The notes under the pieces are model-generated. The model had not been told where the DNA came from. It saw nothing but the letters and a program-made list of their open reading frames with translations, and ran no database searches. A DNA stretch of 25,468 bases, taken from IMG/VR virus record IMGVR_UViG_3300022074_000341, positions 1 to 25,468 of that record; one strand, 5' to 3'. Source of the stretch: a virus. Positions 16,821 through 22,673 of this stretch are shown piece after piece; the stretch's first letter is position 1; each line of letters starts with the position of its first letter. The position numbers and the translations under genes are program-made.

Positions 16821-16927
16821 AATTTACAAGAATCTCCACAATCATCTTGAAATTCATTGGAGCTATCAACAAACACTGGGTTGTCTGTAAATAAGTTGTC
16901 TGGAATTACAAATTCATCTTCATTCAT
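16817..16927 (-). CDS. 36-aa acidic micro-protein
   Basis: A 37-codon frame (MNEDEFVIPDNLF at the start, two Cys near the end in DDCGDSCKL) runs from an ATG at 16927 that overlaps the end of the small terminase gene by eight bases, to a TGA overlapping the next ATG (ATGA). It fills an otherwise unexplained gap with flush junctions on both sides. Product is very acidic. Function unknown; it may be a short regulator or a translation-coupling leader for the next two genes. Confidence 0.55.
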   Translation of the reverse strand: MNEDEFVIPDNLFTDNPVFVDSSNEFQDDCGDSCKL

Positions 16928-17429
16928 GATTCTCAAGTGTATCATCTTTCATTTTTTCCTGCTCATCTTCGGGCATATCGGGCATATCTGGTTCATCAGT
17001 GAGCTCTGGAGTTTGAAAATCTTTATATAATTCGCCATCTGAGAACTCCATCTCGACTATTTCTACATCTTCTCTTTGTATCTGTAATTTACTTGTCTCT
17101 CCAAACTGCGTAGGGTATTTTCTCTCAAGTATCCACTGTAAAGCTCTAGGATTTCTGTCTTCTTCTCCTATTTCTTTTATCTTGCGAAGGGTCTCTACTT
17201 TAAACTTTGATTCTCTCTCTTGTATCTTTTCAAACAAATCAACAAAGACTTCTTCTCCTGCATCAGCTCGTTCTCTCCATCTTCTATAAGTTCTTGAGTT
17301 GATTCCAGCAAAAGCACAAGCATCTTCTATGTATGAACCTTCACTAACTGCATATAACAATCTATCTATTATCTCTTCATCTAAGAATTTGTTTTTCTTT
17401 TTTATCCCGAAAATATTTCTATCGCTCAT
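16920..17429 (-). CDS. Terminase small subunit (putative)
   Basis: The N-terminal half of this 169-aa protein has a helix-turn-helix: LYAVSEGSYIEDACAFAGIN followed by SRTYRRWRERADAGEE, the usual DNA-binding layout of small terminases. A central helical oligomerisation region (ERESKFKVETLRKIKEIGEE) and RALQWILERKYPTQFG follow, the latter being very typical of TerS proteins. The C-terminus is acidic with a PDMPDMPEDE repeat, perhaps the TerL-binding tail. It overlaps the methyltransferase stop by 11 bases. It recognises the packaging site in phage DNA. Confidence 0.88.
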   Translation of the reverse strand: MSDRNIFGIKKKNKFLDEEIIDRLLYAVSEGSYIEDACAFAGINSRTYRRWRERADAGEEVFVDLFEKIQERESKFKVETLRKIKEIGEEDRNPRALQWILERKYPTQFGETSKLQIQREDVEIVEMEFSDGELYKDFQTPELTDEPDMPDMPEDEQEKMKDDTLENHE

Positions 17430-18135
17430 TCTTACATCTTTCTTCTGCTATTTGGAAATATTCTTTGTCTAGCTCAATTCCTACAAAGTTTCTGTTTGTA
17501 TTTAGACAAGCTACACCTGTGCTACCACTACCCATTGTAAAGTCTAAAACTGTTTCATTTTCTTTTGTGTATGTTTTTATTAAATATTCTAAAAGTGCTA
17601 TTGGTTTTTGTGTATTATGAAATCTATTAAAATATTTTACTGCTGTAAATTCTAAAGTAGATGTAGGATAATTTGTATATTCACTTCTACCAAAATCTTT
17701 TTCTTTTGAATAAAATGATGTAATGTTATTTCTTTTACTAATATTATTTCTTTTAATATTTGCTTTTACTAAATTTTGTGGATTGTACATTGGTTGTTTT
17801 TTATAAAACATACTTATTAATTCTATATCCAACATTGGTCTTTTTTTTGCATTTAAATGACCAATTCCTTTACTTTTTTTCCAATACCAATCAAATTTAT
17901 ATTCATTAAAATTGCTATTTTTTAAGTTAGTAGCAAATGGTTCTGTTCCAAATAAAGCTATTGCAGTATTATCTTTTCTTATTCTTTTTATTTGTTCCCA
18001 CATTGCATTAAAAGAAATAATATTATCCCAATGCAATCCAGTTTTTCCATAAGGTAAATCAGTTAAAATAAAATCTATTGAGTTATCAGGTAATTCTTTC
18101 ATCACTTCTAAGCAATCGCCATTAAATAGATTCAT
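17419..18135 (-). CDS. DNA adenine/cytosine-N methyltransferase (beta class)
   Basis: This 238-aa protein has motif IV TDLPYG at 25-30 (a DLPY variant of the DPPY family) before the SAM-binding motif FTMGSGSTG at 199-207; this order defines the beta class of amino-methyltransferases. HNTQKPIALLEYLIKTY and VGIELDKEYFQIAEERC are also typical. I start at the ATG at 18135, seven bases after a GGAG site; a TTG one codon upstream is possible. The middle of the gene is visibly more AT-rich than its neighbours, with Asn/Lys runs, suggesting recent acquisition. No restriction partner is near, so self-protection or gene control is likely. Confidence 0.92.
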   Translation of the reverse strand: MNLFNGDCLEVMKELPDNSIDFILTDLPYGKTGLHWDNIISFNAMWEQIKRIRKDNTAIALFGTEPFATNLKNSNFNEYKFDWYWKKSKGIGHLNAKKRPMLDIELISMFYKKQPMYNPQNLVKANIKRNNISKRNNITSFYSKEKDFGRSEYTNYPTSTLEFTAVKYFNRFHNTQKPIALLEYLIKTYTKENETVLDFTMGSGSTGVACLNTNRNFVGIELDKEYFQIAEERCKNER

Positions 18136-18493
18136 CAATTAACTCCACTGGATTATAAAGTTTGTACTTTAAAGTTAGTTCTTCCCCAGATTTAATTGCT
18201 TCTGTTGTATATAAGTTCATCTCAGTCTTATTATCTATTAGTTTGCAATTAGGTTCTTCACTATGATTAACGAATCCACCTAGTGCGGTTCTTATATAAC
18301 CATTTAAAAACTTATGATGATGTACATGTGAGACTCCTAAATCCACTCCCCTATCGATATTTTCTTTAGCAAAAAGCCCTAATCCATCAATATTTGATTC
18401 TTTTATAGTCAAAAAGTAGGGTAGGGGAGTATAGTTTTCTGACATATCTATCTCTTCATCAATATCATCAAGTAATATTTCATCAAAAATCAA
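18122..18493 (-). CDS. Small SET-domain protein (putative protein-lysine methyltransferase)
   Basis: Within 123 aa the SET signatures appear in order: IDGLGLFAKENIDRG (35-49), FVNHSEEPNC (74-83, the NHSxxPNC SAM/pseudoknot motif) and SGEELTLKYKLY (102-112, with the candidate catalytic Tyr110). Pre-SET and post-SET cysteine regions are absent, so this is a minimal domain. The frame starts with TTG at 18493, overlapping the stop of the upstream micro-gene, with AGGAAA about ten bases away; an ATG at 18445 gives MSENYTPLPYF and is an equal candidate. It overlaps the DNA methyltransferase gene by 14 bases. The substrate is unknown. Confidence 0.85.
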   Translation of the reverse strand: MIFDEILLDDIDEEIDMSENYTPLPYFLTIKESNIDGLGLFAKENIDRGVDLGVSHVHHHKFLNGYIRTALGGFVNHSEEPNCKLIDNKTEMNLYTTEAIKSGEELTLKYKLYNPVELIDESI

Positions 18494-18570
18494 ATCTTAT
18501 CTTTCCTAATCATGCTCCATGCAAGTGCATTAATTACAATAATTGCTATCAATACTAAAAAAATATCCAT
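18490..18570 (-). CDS. 26-aa single-pass membrane micro-protein (possible holin-like)
   Basis: The frame begins at an ATG that shares a base with the upstream TAA (TAATG at 18572-18568) after a GAAGAAGAA stretch. The product starts MDIFLVLIAIIVINALAW, nearly all hydrophobic, and ends SMIRKDKI, a classic membrane helix with a basic tail. The stop overlaps the TTG start of the SET gene. It lies two genes downstream of the endolysin. A pinholin- or holin-like role is possible, but there is no homology-based support. Confidence 0.55.
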   Translation of the reverse strand: MDIFLVLIAIIVINALAWSMIRKDKI

Positions 18571-18773
18571 TATTCTTCTTCTCCTACTTCTTCAAACTCA
18601 GTATCAAAATCATCATATCGACTGGTATTTGGTTCAATAAACTGCAATCCAGTTATTTCCATATCTAAGTTTTCTAACAAATCTGCTATCTCTTGTGCTT
18701 TTTTAACAGCAGTAGGAATATCTTTTACAACAAATTCTTTACTCCAACGCCCAATGACTTTTATATTTTTCAC
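18570..18773 (-). CDS. Small acidic protein, unknown function
   Basis: The gene begins with GTG at 18773, with AAAGGA about five bases upstream in the end of the endolysin gene; the overlapping ATG in another frame stops at once. The 67-aa product starts MKNIKVIGRWSKEFVVKDIP, has a helix (TAVKKAQEIADLLENLDMEI) and ends with an acidic tail (FDTEFEEVGEEE). It sits between endolysin and membrane micro-protein with tight junctions, so it may belong to the lysis group, though nothing shows this directly. Confidence 0.7.
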   Translation of the reverse strand: MKNIKVIGRWSKEFVVKDIPTAVKKAQEIADLLENLDMEITGLQFIEPNTSRYDDFDTEFEEVGEEE

Positions 18774-18774
18774 A

Positions 18775-19194
18775 TTATCCTTTCCAACAGCTCTTAGAAC
18801 TATTCCAGTGATGGCTTCCAGACTTATAATAAAGCCATGAGCTCATCTTTAAATTAAACTCTGGGTCTTTCCTATCCCCGAACCAACCTAATTTATTAGA
18901 AATCCAGTCATAAGTTTTGTCATTAAGTTGCATCAAACCTATGTCTCTACTTCCATTACTGTTAGTATTTACAACTTTAGACCGCCCAGAAGATTCACAA
19001 AACATAATTCTGCTAACTTCTATCTGGTCTTCTTGTTTAAAATACTTATCTATTAAGGGAAGCCAAGCTGAGACTGCATCAACTTGGAATACAATCTGCT
19101 TACATTCCTTATAATCTTGAATGATATCTGGTGTTATTGGTTGGCTAAATGCTGTTAGACAACTCATCAAAGGGCTCAAAACTAATTTTATCAT
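18775..19194 (-). CDS. Secreted lysozyme-like endolysin (transglycosylase fold)
   Basis: This 139-aa protein has an N-terminal hydrophobic signal-like segment (MIKLVLSPLMSCLTAFSQ) and a lysozyme/SLT-type domain: RIMFCESSGRSKVVNTNSNG with the candidate catalytic Glu67, then SRDIGLMQLNDKTYDWI and a C-terminal SHHWNSSKSCWKG. Such enzymes cut the glycan chain of peptidoglycan. The signal suggests export by the host, so a large-pore holin may not be required. Its ATG at 19194 lies inside the preceding gene (50-base overlap) without a clear ribosome site. LMSC near residue 12 resembles but does not match a lipobox. Confidence 0.85.
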   Translation of the reverse strand: MIKLVLSPLMSCLTAFSQPITPDIIQDYKECKQIVFQVDAVSAWLPLIDKYFKQEDQIEVSRIMFCESSGRSKVVNTNSNGSRDIGLMQLNDKTYDWISNKLGWFGDRKDPEFNLKMSSWLYYKSGSHHWNSSKSCWKG

Positions 19195-19327
19195 GATAAT
19201 TTTCTGTCGGATTAACCTTCATTATACCTATTGGCATTCTATGTGAGCTCATCTTTTCAGAATCAGTATCAAGCACAATTAACTTTGGCTCTAAACCATC
19301 ATTCTCGATAGCAACTATTTTTTTCAT
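19145..19327 (-). CDS. Small protein at a leaderless promoter, unknown function
   Basis: The 60-aa product starts MKKIVAIENDGLEPKLIVLD and contains PIGIMKVNPTENYHDKISF; it looks like a small beta-rich domain. The ATG lies only six bases after a perfect TATAAT, so the transcript would start at or near the A of ATG (leaderless), and no Shine-Dalgarno is present. It overlaps the endolysin gene by 50 bases. It is the first gene after the phosphoesterase and may lead the late transcript. Family not recognised. Confidence 0.7.
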   Translation of the reverse strand: MKKIVAIENDGLEPKLIVLDTDSEKMSSHRMPIGIMKVNPTENYHDKISFEPFDELSNSI

Positions 19328-19333
19328 GTTTTA

Positions 19334-19339
19334 ATTATA
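19334..19339 (-). promoter_or_regulatory. Candidate late/lysis promoter, -10 TATAAT
   Basis: A consensus TATAAT ends six bases before the ATG at 19327. A TTGATA lies 20 bases upstream, a long spacer, so the -35 is weak or activator-dependent. The palindrome at 19370-19387 is just upstream. It is well placed to drive the endolysin and the packaging and structural genes. Confidence 0.55.
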
Positions 19340-19369
19340 AATCAAGAATTATTAATATTTATCAATACT

Positions 19370-19387
19370 TTGTGAATATTTTCACAA
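19370..19387. promoter_or_regulatory. CRP-type palindrome TTGTGAA-N4-TTCACAA
   Basis: A perfect 7-bp inverted repeat with a 4-base spacer; it contains TGTGA-N6-TCACA, the consensus of CRP/FNR-family regulators including actinobacterial Crp/GlxR. Its centre lies about 51 bases upstream of the predicted start of transcription. It overlaps the stop of the phosphoesterase gene. No T-run follows, so an operator is more likely than a terminator. Confidence 0.55.
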
Positions 19388-20593
19388 GATTTTAAGATTA
19401 TCCCAACCATTTTCTGAAACTGTGAAGGTTAGGATTCCATGCGAAGTAGTTAGACCCATTCTTGCTTCTAGTTCTTTAGAAGTATCAAGAGATGGAGCTT
19501 GAAACCAAGTTCTGCTTCGTTCATGCAAAACTCTTAAATGATGATAATGACCAGTAACAAGAATGTCTGAGCTACCAGATGGAATGCGAGCATGACCCTG
19601 ATTCTTCCACCAGTTCATTAATTTATTCTCTATATTTCCACCGCCACCAGTCATGTGTCCATGATAAAAAGTTAATCTAGTTCCCTTTATATCTAAAGTT
19701 AAATAGAAATCATTGGGAATTACAGTCTTGACATGTTTGTATCTCTCTCTTCCTTCTATAATTTCTCCAACTATTTGAAATATTTGAGTGTCTGAATTAT
19801 CTAATCTTGTTGTTGTAATACTATTTTTACCACTTCTTTGCTCGCCATGATTTCCGACTACAGCTCCCAAGAAAATTTTTGGAGCTAATTTAAGTAATCC
19901 ATCAAGAACTTCCATTAGCATTTTTCTTGCAAGATGTTCTTGCTCAGTTCTAGTGAGCTCGATATTAAAGGGTTGATGGTCAAAGAAGCCATAAATGCAC
20001 TCAATTAAATCTCCTAATCCTATGATATAAATTTCATCTATTGTCTGACCAGATTTATTTAAATTTTTTATTTGCTTCTGGGCTTTTTTTATACCATTCC
20101 TTATGTAATCAATAGTCTCATCAGCTCCCCAGTTAGCATTGTATTCTGATTTTCCAAACTGCCAGTCAGCACAAAAGAACATGAAAGCATTATCTCCAGC
20201 TAGTTCAGAGACTTTAACTGGCTTCTTCTTTGAAATCTGTCGTTCTAATTTTCTAACATAGTCATTGTGCTTTGGTTTTTTTCTTCGGATAGTAGCTTTG
20301 AAAGCATACATCTGAATAACTTGACCACCTTTAGCTTGGGCTTCCCAAGTAGAAAATTTTATTCTGTCTTCTTCTATGTAATATTCATCTGAGTTATAAC
20401 CCCAAGAATCTAAGAGTTCATTGAATTTAAAGTTATCTGATTTAGGTTGCACATGAGTAAGCTCTCCAAGATTTGTGTTATGGTCAAATTCGAGCTTCGG
20501 CTTCCACCCAGAAGGGTAGTAATTATTTCCTAAGTCAAGATTGTGTGCGACTTCTTGCTTATTCTTCGTAAGTTTTTTTGATTCTTTTGTCAT
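19382..20593 (-). CDS. Calcineurin-type metallophosphoesterase
   Basis: In this 403-aa protein residues 1-110 form an N-terminal region (YYPSGWKPKLEFDHNTNLGE; KFSTWEAQAKGGQV) that I know from phosphoesterases of actinobacteriophages. The metal-binding motifs then follow in order: ADWQFG with Asp143, GLGD (Asp195), GNHGE (Asn248-His249), YHGHM (His311/His313) and GHYHH (348-352). The first motif has Gln in place of the usual His. A nuclease role in DNA metabolism, as in Mre11/SbcD-like enzymes, is plausible but not shown. The start at 20593 has no Shine-Dalgarno; a LexA-like box lies directly before it. Confidence 0.88.
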   Translation of the reverse strand: MTKESKKLTKNKQEVAHNLDLGNNYYPSGWKPKLEFDHNTNLGELTHVQPKSDNFKFNELLDSWGYNSDEYYIEEDRIKFSTWEAQAKGGQVIQMYAFKATIRRKKPKHNDYVRKLERQISKKKPVKVSELAGDNAFMFFCADWQFGKSEYNANWGADETIDYIRNGIKKAQKQIKNLNKSGQTIDEIYIIGLGDLIECIYGFFDHQPFNIELTRTEQEHLARKMLMEVLDGLLKLAPKIFLGAVVGNHGEQRSGKNSITTTRLDNSDTQIFQIVGEIIEGRERYKHVKTVIPNDFYLTLDIKGTRLTFYHGHMTGGGGNIENKLMNWWKNQGHARIPSGSSDILVTGHYHHLRVLHERSRTWFQAPSLDTSKELEARMGLTTSHGILTFTVSENGWDNLKIL

Positions 20594-20607
20594 AGAACAT
20601 TTGTTCG
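20594..20607. promoter_or_regulatory. LexA-like box GAAC-N4-GTTC at the start codon
   Basis: The transcribed strand reads CGAACAAATGTTCT, matching 13 of 14 positions of the Gram-positive/actinobacterial LexA consensus CGAACRNRYGTTYG. It covers the predicted transcription start and ends one base before the ATG, so a bound repressor would block both initiation and escape. A chance match somewhere in 25 kb is possible; the position makes it notable. Confidence 0.5.
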
Positions 20608-20612
20608 ATTTT

Positions 20613-20621
20613 ATTCTATCA
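20613..20621 (-). promoter_or_regulatory. Extended -10 promoter TGATAGAAT
   Basis: TG-A-TAGAAT forms an extended -10; the expected start of transcription is near 20606, within the LexA-like box, leaving a 5' untranslated region of about 13 bases with no ribosome site. No good -35 is present. It resembles TGATATAAT at 22799-22807 and TGATATACT at 25271-25279. Confidence 0.45.
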
Positions 20622-20658
20622 TCAAAAATTACTAATTATTGTTTTTGAAATATTTGTT

Positions 20659-20770
20659 GGAGATTGAGTTAAGTGTTCAACATGGTAACCAATAATCTGT
20701 CGCCAGACTGAAAGGAGTATTCAACCAGTTCGGAGCTCTCTTCCGACTCTAATCTTAACTCGATATCTCC
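20659..20770 (-). ncRNA. Candidate structured RNA, 112 nt
   Basis: On the transcribed strand an outer helix GGAGAT/ATCTCC (20765-20770 with 20659-20664) and a second helix GAGTTAAG/CTTAACTC (20754-20761 with 20666-20673) enclose three more: hairpin TCGGA/TCCGA (20730-20746), helix AACTGGT/ACCA-T-GTT (20724-20730 with 20679-20686) and hairpin AGTCTG-GCGA-CAGATT (20694-20709), which has a GNRA loop and a G-U pair valid only on this strand. No gene fits here. It may be a small RNA, a 3' element of the replication operon or part of an origin. A weak TTGTTG/TAATAT promoter lies just upstream. Confidence 0.6.
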
Positions 20771-20779
20771 ATATATTAA

Positions 20780-20793
20780 TTTAGATATCTAAA
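20780..20793. repeat. 14-bp perfect palindrome TTTAGATATCTAAA
   Basis: It overlaps the TAG stop of the replication protein gene and lies ten bases before the structured RNA. It could be a protein-binding site, for example part of an origin or the control site of that RNA. AT-rich palindromes arise by chance more easily, so the call is weak. Confidence 0.4.
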
Positions 20794-21538
20794 CCAACAA
20801 ATCATCTGAAGTAATTCTACAAAATTGACATACTTCAAATTCATTGTCTAGTTGAATCATAGCATGCCCTTCTTCTTCACAATCTCGTGGCTTTGGAATC
20901 TTCTCTACTGATTCCCCTAAGAGAGTCCAATGCTTTACTAATGCATAAGGTGTAAGGGTCATGCCCTTAAATAGCGTTTTGTATTGTGATACCCTGTTAG
21001 GAATATCATCAGCTTTAGCACCAGCTTCTCTTAATTGTTTGATACATTTATTCCAACCAGCTCTCTCAACTTGAGTTGATGGTTGATAACCTATTGCATC
21101 AACTAGAGCATTCCATAATCTTTTTCTATCTTCAAGATTATTTTCCAAAGAATGACTCTGGTTAATTGACTCTAGTTTGTGGGTCTCTGATGAACTAGGG
21201 CTAGTGTCATCTATGACATTGGGTAGGTCATATATGAGCTCTTTACTTCTCATTACTGTATATAAGTTCGAAGTCTGCTCTCCAGTGGCTTTGTCAAACC
21301 GCTTCTGCGACTTGATTGCACCAATGGCTTTTAGTTCCTTTAAAGCACGCTTAATCGTGCTCTCAGAGACATGTATGCGTTCCGATAGCGTTCTAATGCT
21401 AGGAAAGCAAGTACCATCATCTTTGTCTGCATATCTGCATAGAACAGCATAGACCCTAACAGCTTGAGCTGATATTGGGGCATCAATTACCCACTCTGGA
21501 ACTATGCTGAAATATACATCAGACTTTATGTAGTCCAT
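20789..21538 (-). CDS. Winged-helix replication-initiator-like protein
   Basis: Residues about 15-95 of this 249-aa protein are a helix-turn-helix of the HTH_36 type (VRVYAVLCRYADKDDGTCFP; RTLSERIHVSESTIKRALKE) followed by a wing. This domain is typical of plasmid and phage replication initiators, including many in actinobacteriophages. The middle is a Ser-rich linker, then a helical region (RKRLWNALVDAIGYQP). The C-terminus holds a Cys/His set (CEEEGH and CQFC) that could bind zinc. It is the last gene of the coupled operon. A transcription factor role is the alternative. Confidence 0.82.
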   Translation of the reverse strand: MDYIKSDVYFSIVPEWVIDAPISAQAVRVYAVLCRYADKDDGTCFPSIRTLSERIHVSESTIKRALKELKAIGAIKSQKRFDKATGEQTSNLYTVMRSKELIYDLPNVIDDTSPSSSETHKLESINQSHSLENNLEDRKRLWNALVDAIGYQPSTQVERAGWNKCIKQLREAGAKADDIPNRVSQYKTLFKGMTLTPYALVKHWTLLGESVEKIPKPRDCEEEGHAMIQLDNEFEVCQFCRITSDDLLV

Positions 21539-21945
21539 TAAAATGGAGCATCTAAGTCATTGATAGGGTCTTTTGCAATTGGTTCGTTCTTCTCCTTCTC
21601 TTCTAAGAGAGACTTAATTAATTGAGAAGCTCCCAATCCACTTAAACCACTATCGACTTTGCTTTTTGCTGGGTCAGCAACAGACTTTGGAACTTCCTTC
21701 AATAACTTATTAATGAAGTTAAGTTGTTTGTCTGATGGTTCTCCGCCACCACCACTTGATTGTGGCTTTGCAGAATAAGATGATTCGAACTTAGTTTCAA
21801 ATCCATATTTATCCCACATGTGTTCAGCATAAGCATCTGTTGCATCAAGAACTTTATTTACTTCTATCTTGCCAGCAACTGCTAAATCGATTGCTCCTTT
21901 AAATGCAACTTGTGCAATTATTGCTTTATCTTTACTGTTACTCAT
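21538..21945 (-). CDS. Replication-module protein with SSB-like C-terminal tail
   Basis: Residues 1-55 of this 135-aa protein are a helical region (DKAIIAQVAFKGAIDLAVAG), then a Ser/Gly linker, then EPSDKQLNFINKLLKEVPKS with a following helix pair (LGASQLIKSLLEEKEK), a module I have seen in actinobacterial phage and plasmid proteins. The final residues DPINDLDAPF resemble the acidic tip of single-stranded DNA-binding proteins, which recruits replication enzymes. No OB fold is visible. It may thus bring partners to DNA. It overlaps the upstream gene by eight bases and the initiator gene by one. Confidence 0.75.
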   Translation of the reverse strand: MSNSKDKAIIAQVAFKGAIDLAVAGKIEVNKVLDATDAYAEHMWDKYGFETKFESSYSAKPQSSGGGGEPSDKQLNFINKLLKEVPKSVADPAKSKVDSGLSGLGASQLIKSLLEEKEKNEPIAKDPINDLDAPF

Positions 21946-22156
21946 TTATTTCTCCTTTATTGTTTAGTTGTTTAAATCTAGCATCATACTTTTTTTTGTA
22001 TTTATTTGGATACATGTTTAGTTTAATAACCTTCATGTATTCATCAGTCCAGATTCTTCTTTTTTCATTGTCTTTAAGTTTTGGATATAACTTAACCTTC
22101 TCTTCGTTGGTAAGCATTACCCAAATTCTCCAGTGGCTTATTCGTGCTCTCTTCAT
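21938..22156 (-). CDS. Small basic protein, unknown function
   Basis: This 72-aa Lys/Arg/Tyr-rich protein (TNEEKVKLYPKLKDNEKRRI; YPNKYKKKYDARFKQLNN) is probably helical and suited to nucleic acid binding. The ATG at 22156 overlaps the previous stop (ATGA); an internal ATG at 22117 with GGAG about ten bases upstream would give 59 aa and is a real alternative. It sits inside the replication operon. I do not recognise a family. Confidence 0.7.
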   Translation of the reverse strand: MKRARISHWRIWVMLTNEEKVKLYPKLKDNEKRRIWTDEYMKVIKLNMYPNKYKKKYDARFKQLNNKGEINE

Positions 22157-22446
22157 GTTGCTACCAGTCTTAACTGATTTCTCTCTTCAGTATCATCTGG
22201 AGCTTTAACAAGATAGTAAAACACCAAGCCCTGCTTTTTAGAAGGTAAGGTTTCAATATCGAATCCTTCTCTCCTTAGATTATGTATTGAAGTTCCAAAT
22301 CTTGAATAGTTTAAATCATAAATAAACTCTCCATTGGATATTGGTTCTTCATCTCTGTACTTCCTAAGTACATATTCAACTAATGCATGCTTTGATTTAA
22401 CAAAGTATGGAATCGGTTGTCCGCGAAAGTGGGTTACAGTAATCAC
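22153..22446 (-). CDS. Winged-helix HTH_39-type DNA-binding protein
   Basis: This 97-aa protein has KHALVEYVLRKYRDEEPISN, then NYSRFGTSIHNLRREGFDIE, the pattern of the HTH_39 family (recognition by a short IHxLRRxGFxIET motif). It ends with a strand (QGLVFYYLVKAPDD). Such small proteins are frequent in phage early regions as regulators or replication accessories. It is coupled by four-base overlaps to both neighbours. The DNA target is unknown, but the palindromes at the nearby promoters are candidates. Confidence 0.75.
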   Translation of the reverse strand: MITVTHFRGQPIPYFVKSKHALVEYVLRKYRDEEPISNGEFIYDLNYSRFGTSIHNLRREGFDIETLPSKKQGLVFYYLVKAPDDTEERNQLRLVAT

Positions 22447-22673
22447 TTCTGCAACCTACTCTTCGCTCTTGTATCTATTTTAGATTGTACAAACTCATCA
22501 GAGCTCGCCCAATCTTTTATTGTCTGCTCAGTCCATATTGGAGTCGTGCCACCAGATACCACCCATTCGGGTTTTGGTAATCTATCTGCATGATTCCAAG
22601 AAGCAATCGTAGCTCGGTCTAAACCTAAAAGCTGACCCACTTCTTTGACTGACATCAATATCGTGTCATTCAT
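22443..22673 (-). CDS. Excisionase-like HTH protein
   Basis: I start at the ATG at 22673 (MNDTILMSVKEVGQLLGLDR), placed six bases after AAAAGGAG; a longer frame to 22706 lacks a ribosome site. The 76-aa product is a MerR/AlpA-type winged helix: SVKEVGQLLGLDRATIASWN (helix-turn-helix), then RLPKPEWVVSGGTTPIWTEQ with the wing, and an IKDWA helix. These proteins act as excisionases or transcription regulators. No integrase is in the window, so a regulatory role at the nearby promoter is more likely. Confidence 0.8.
   Translation of the reverse strand: MNDTILMSVKEVGQLLGLDRATIASWNHADRLPKPEWVVSGGTTPIWTEQTIKDWASSDEFVQSKIDTRAKSRLQK

Noticed and set aside
19370-19387. Intrinsic terminator for the phosphoesterase gene
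   Set aside because: The stem is AT-rich and not followed by a T-run; the perfect CRP-type half sites make an operator the better reading.
20659-20770. tRNA or tmRNA in the structured region
   Set aside because: The closing stem has tRNA-like length, but no T-arm GGTTCRA, no anticodon arm and no CCA end could be fitted.
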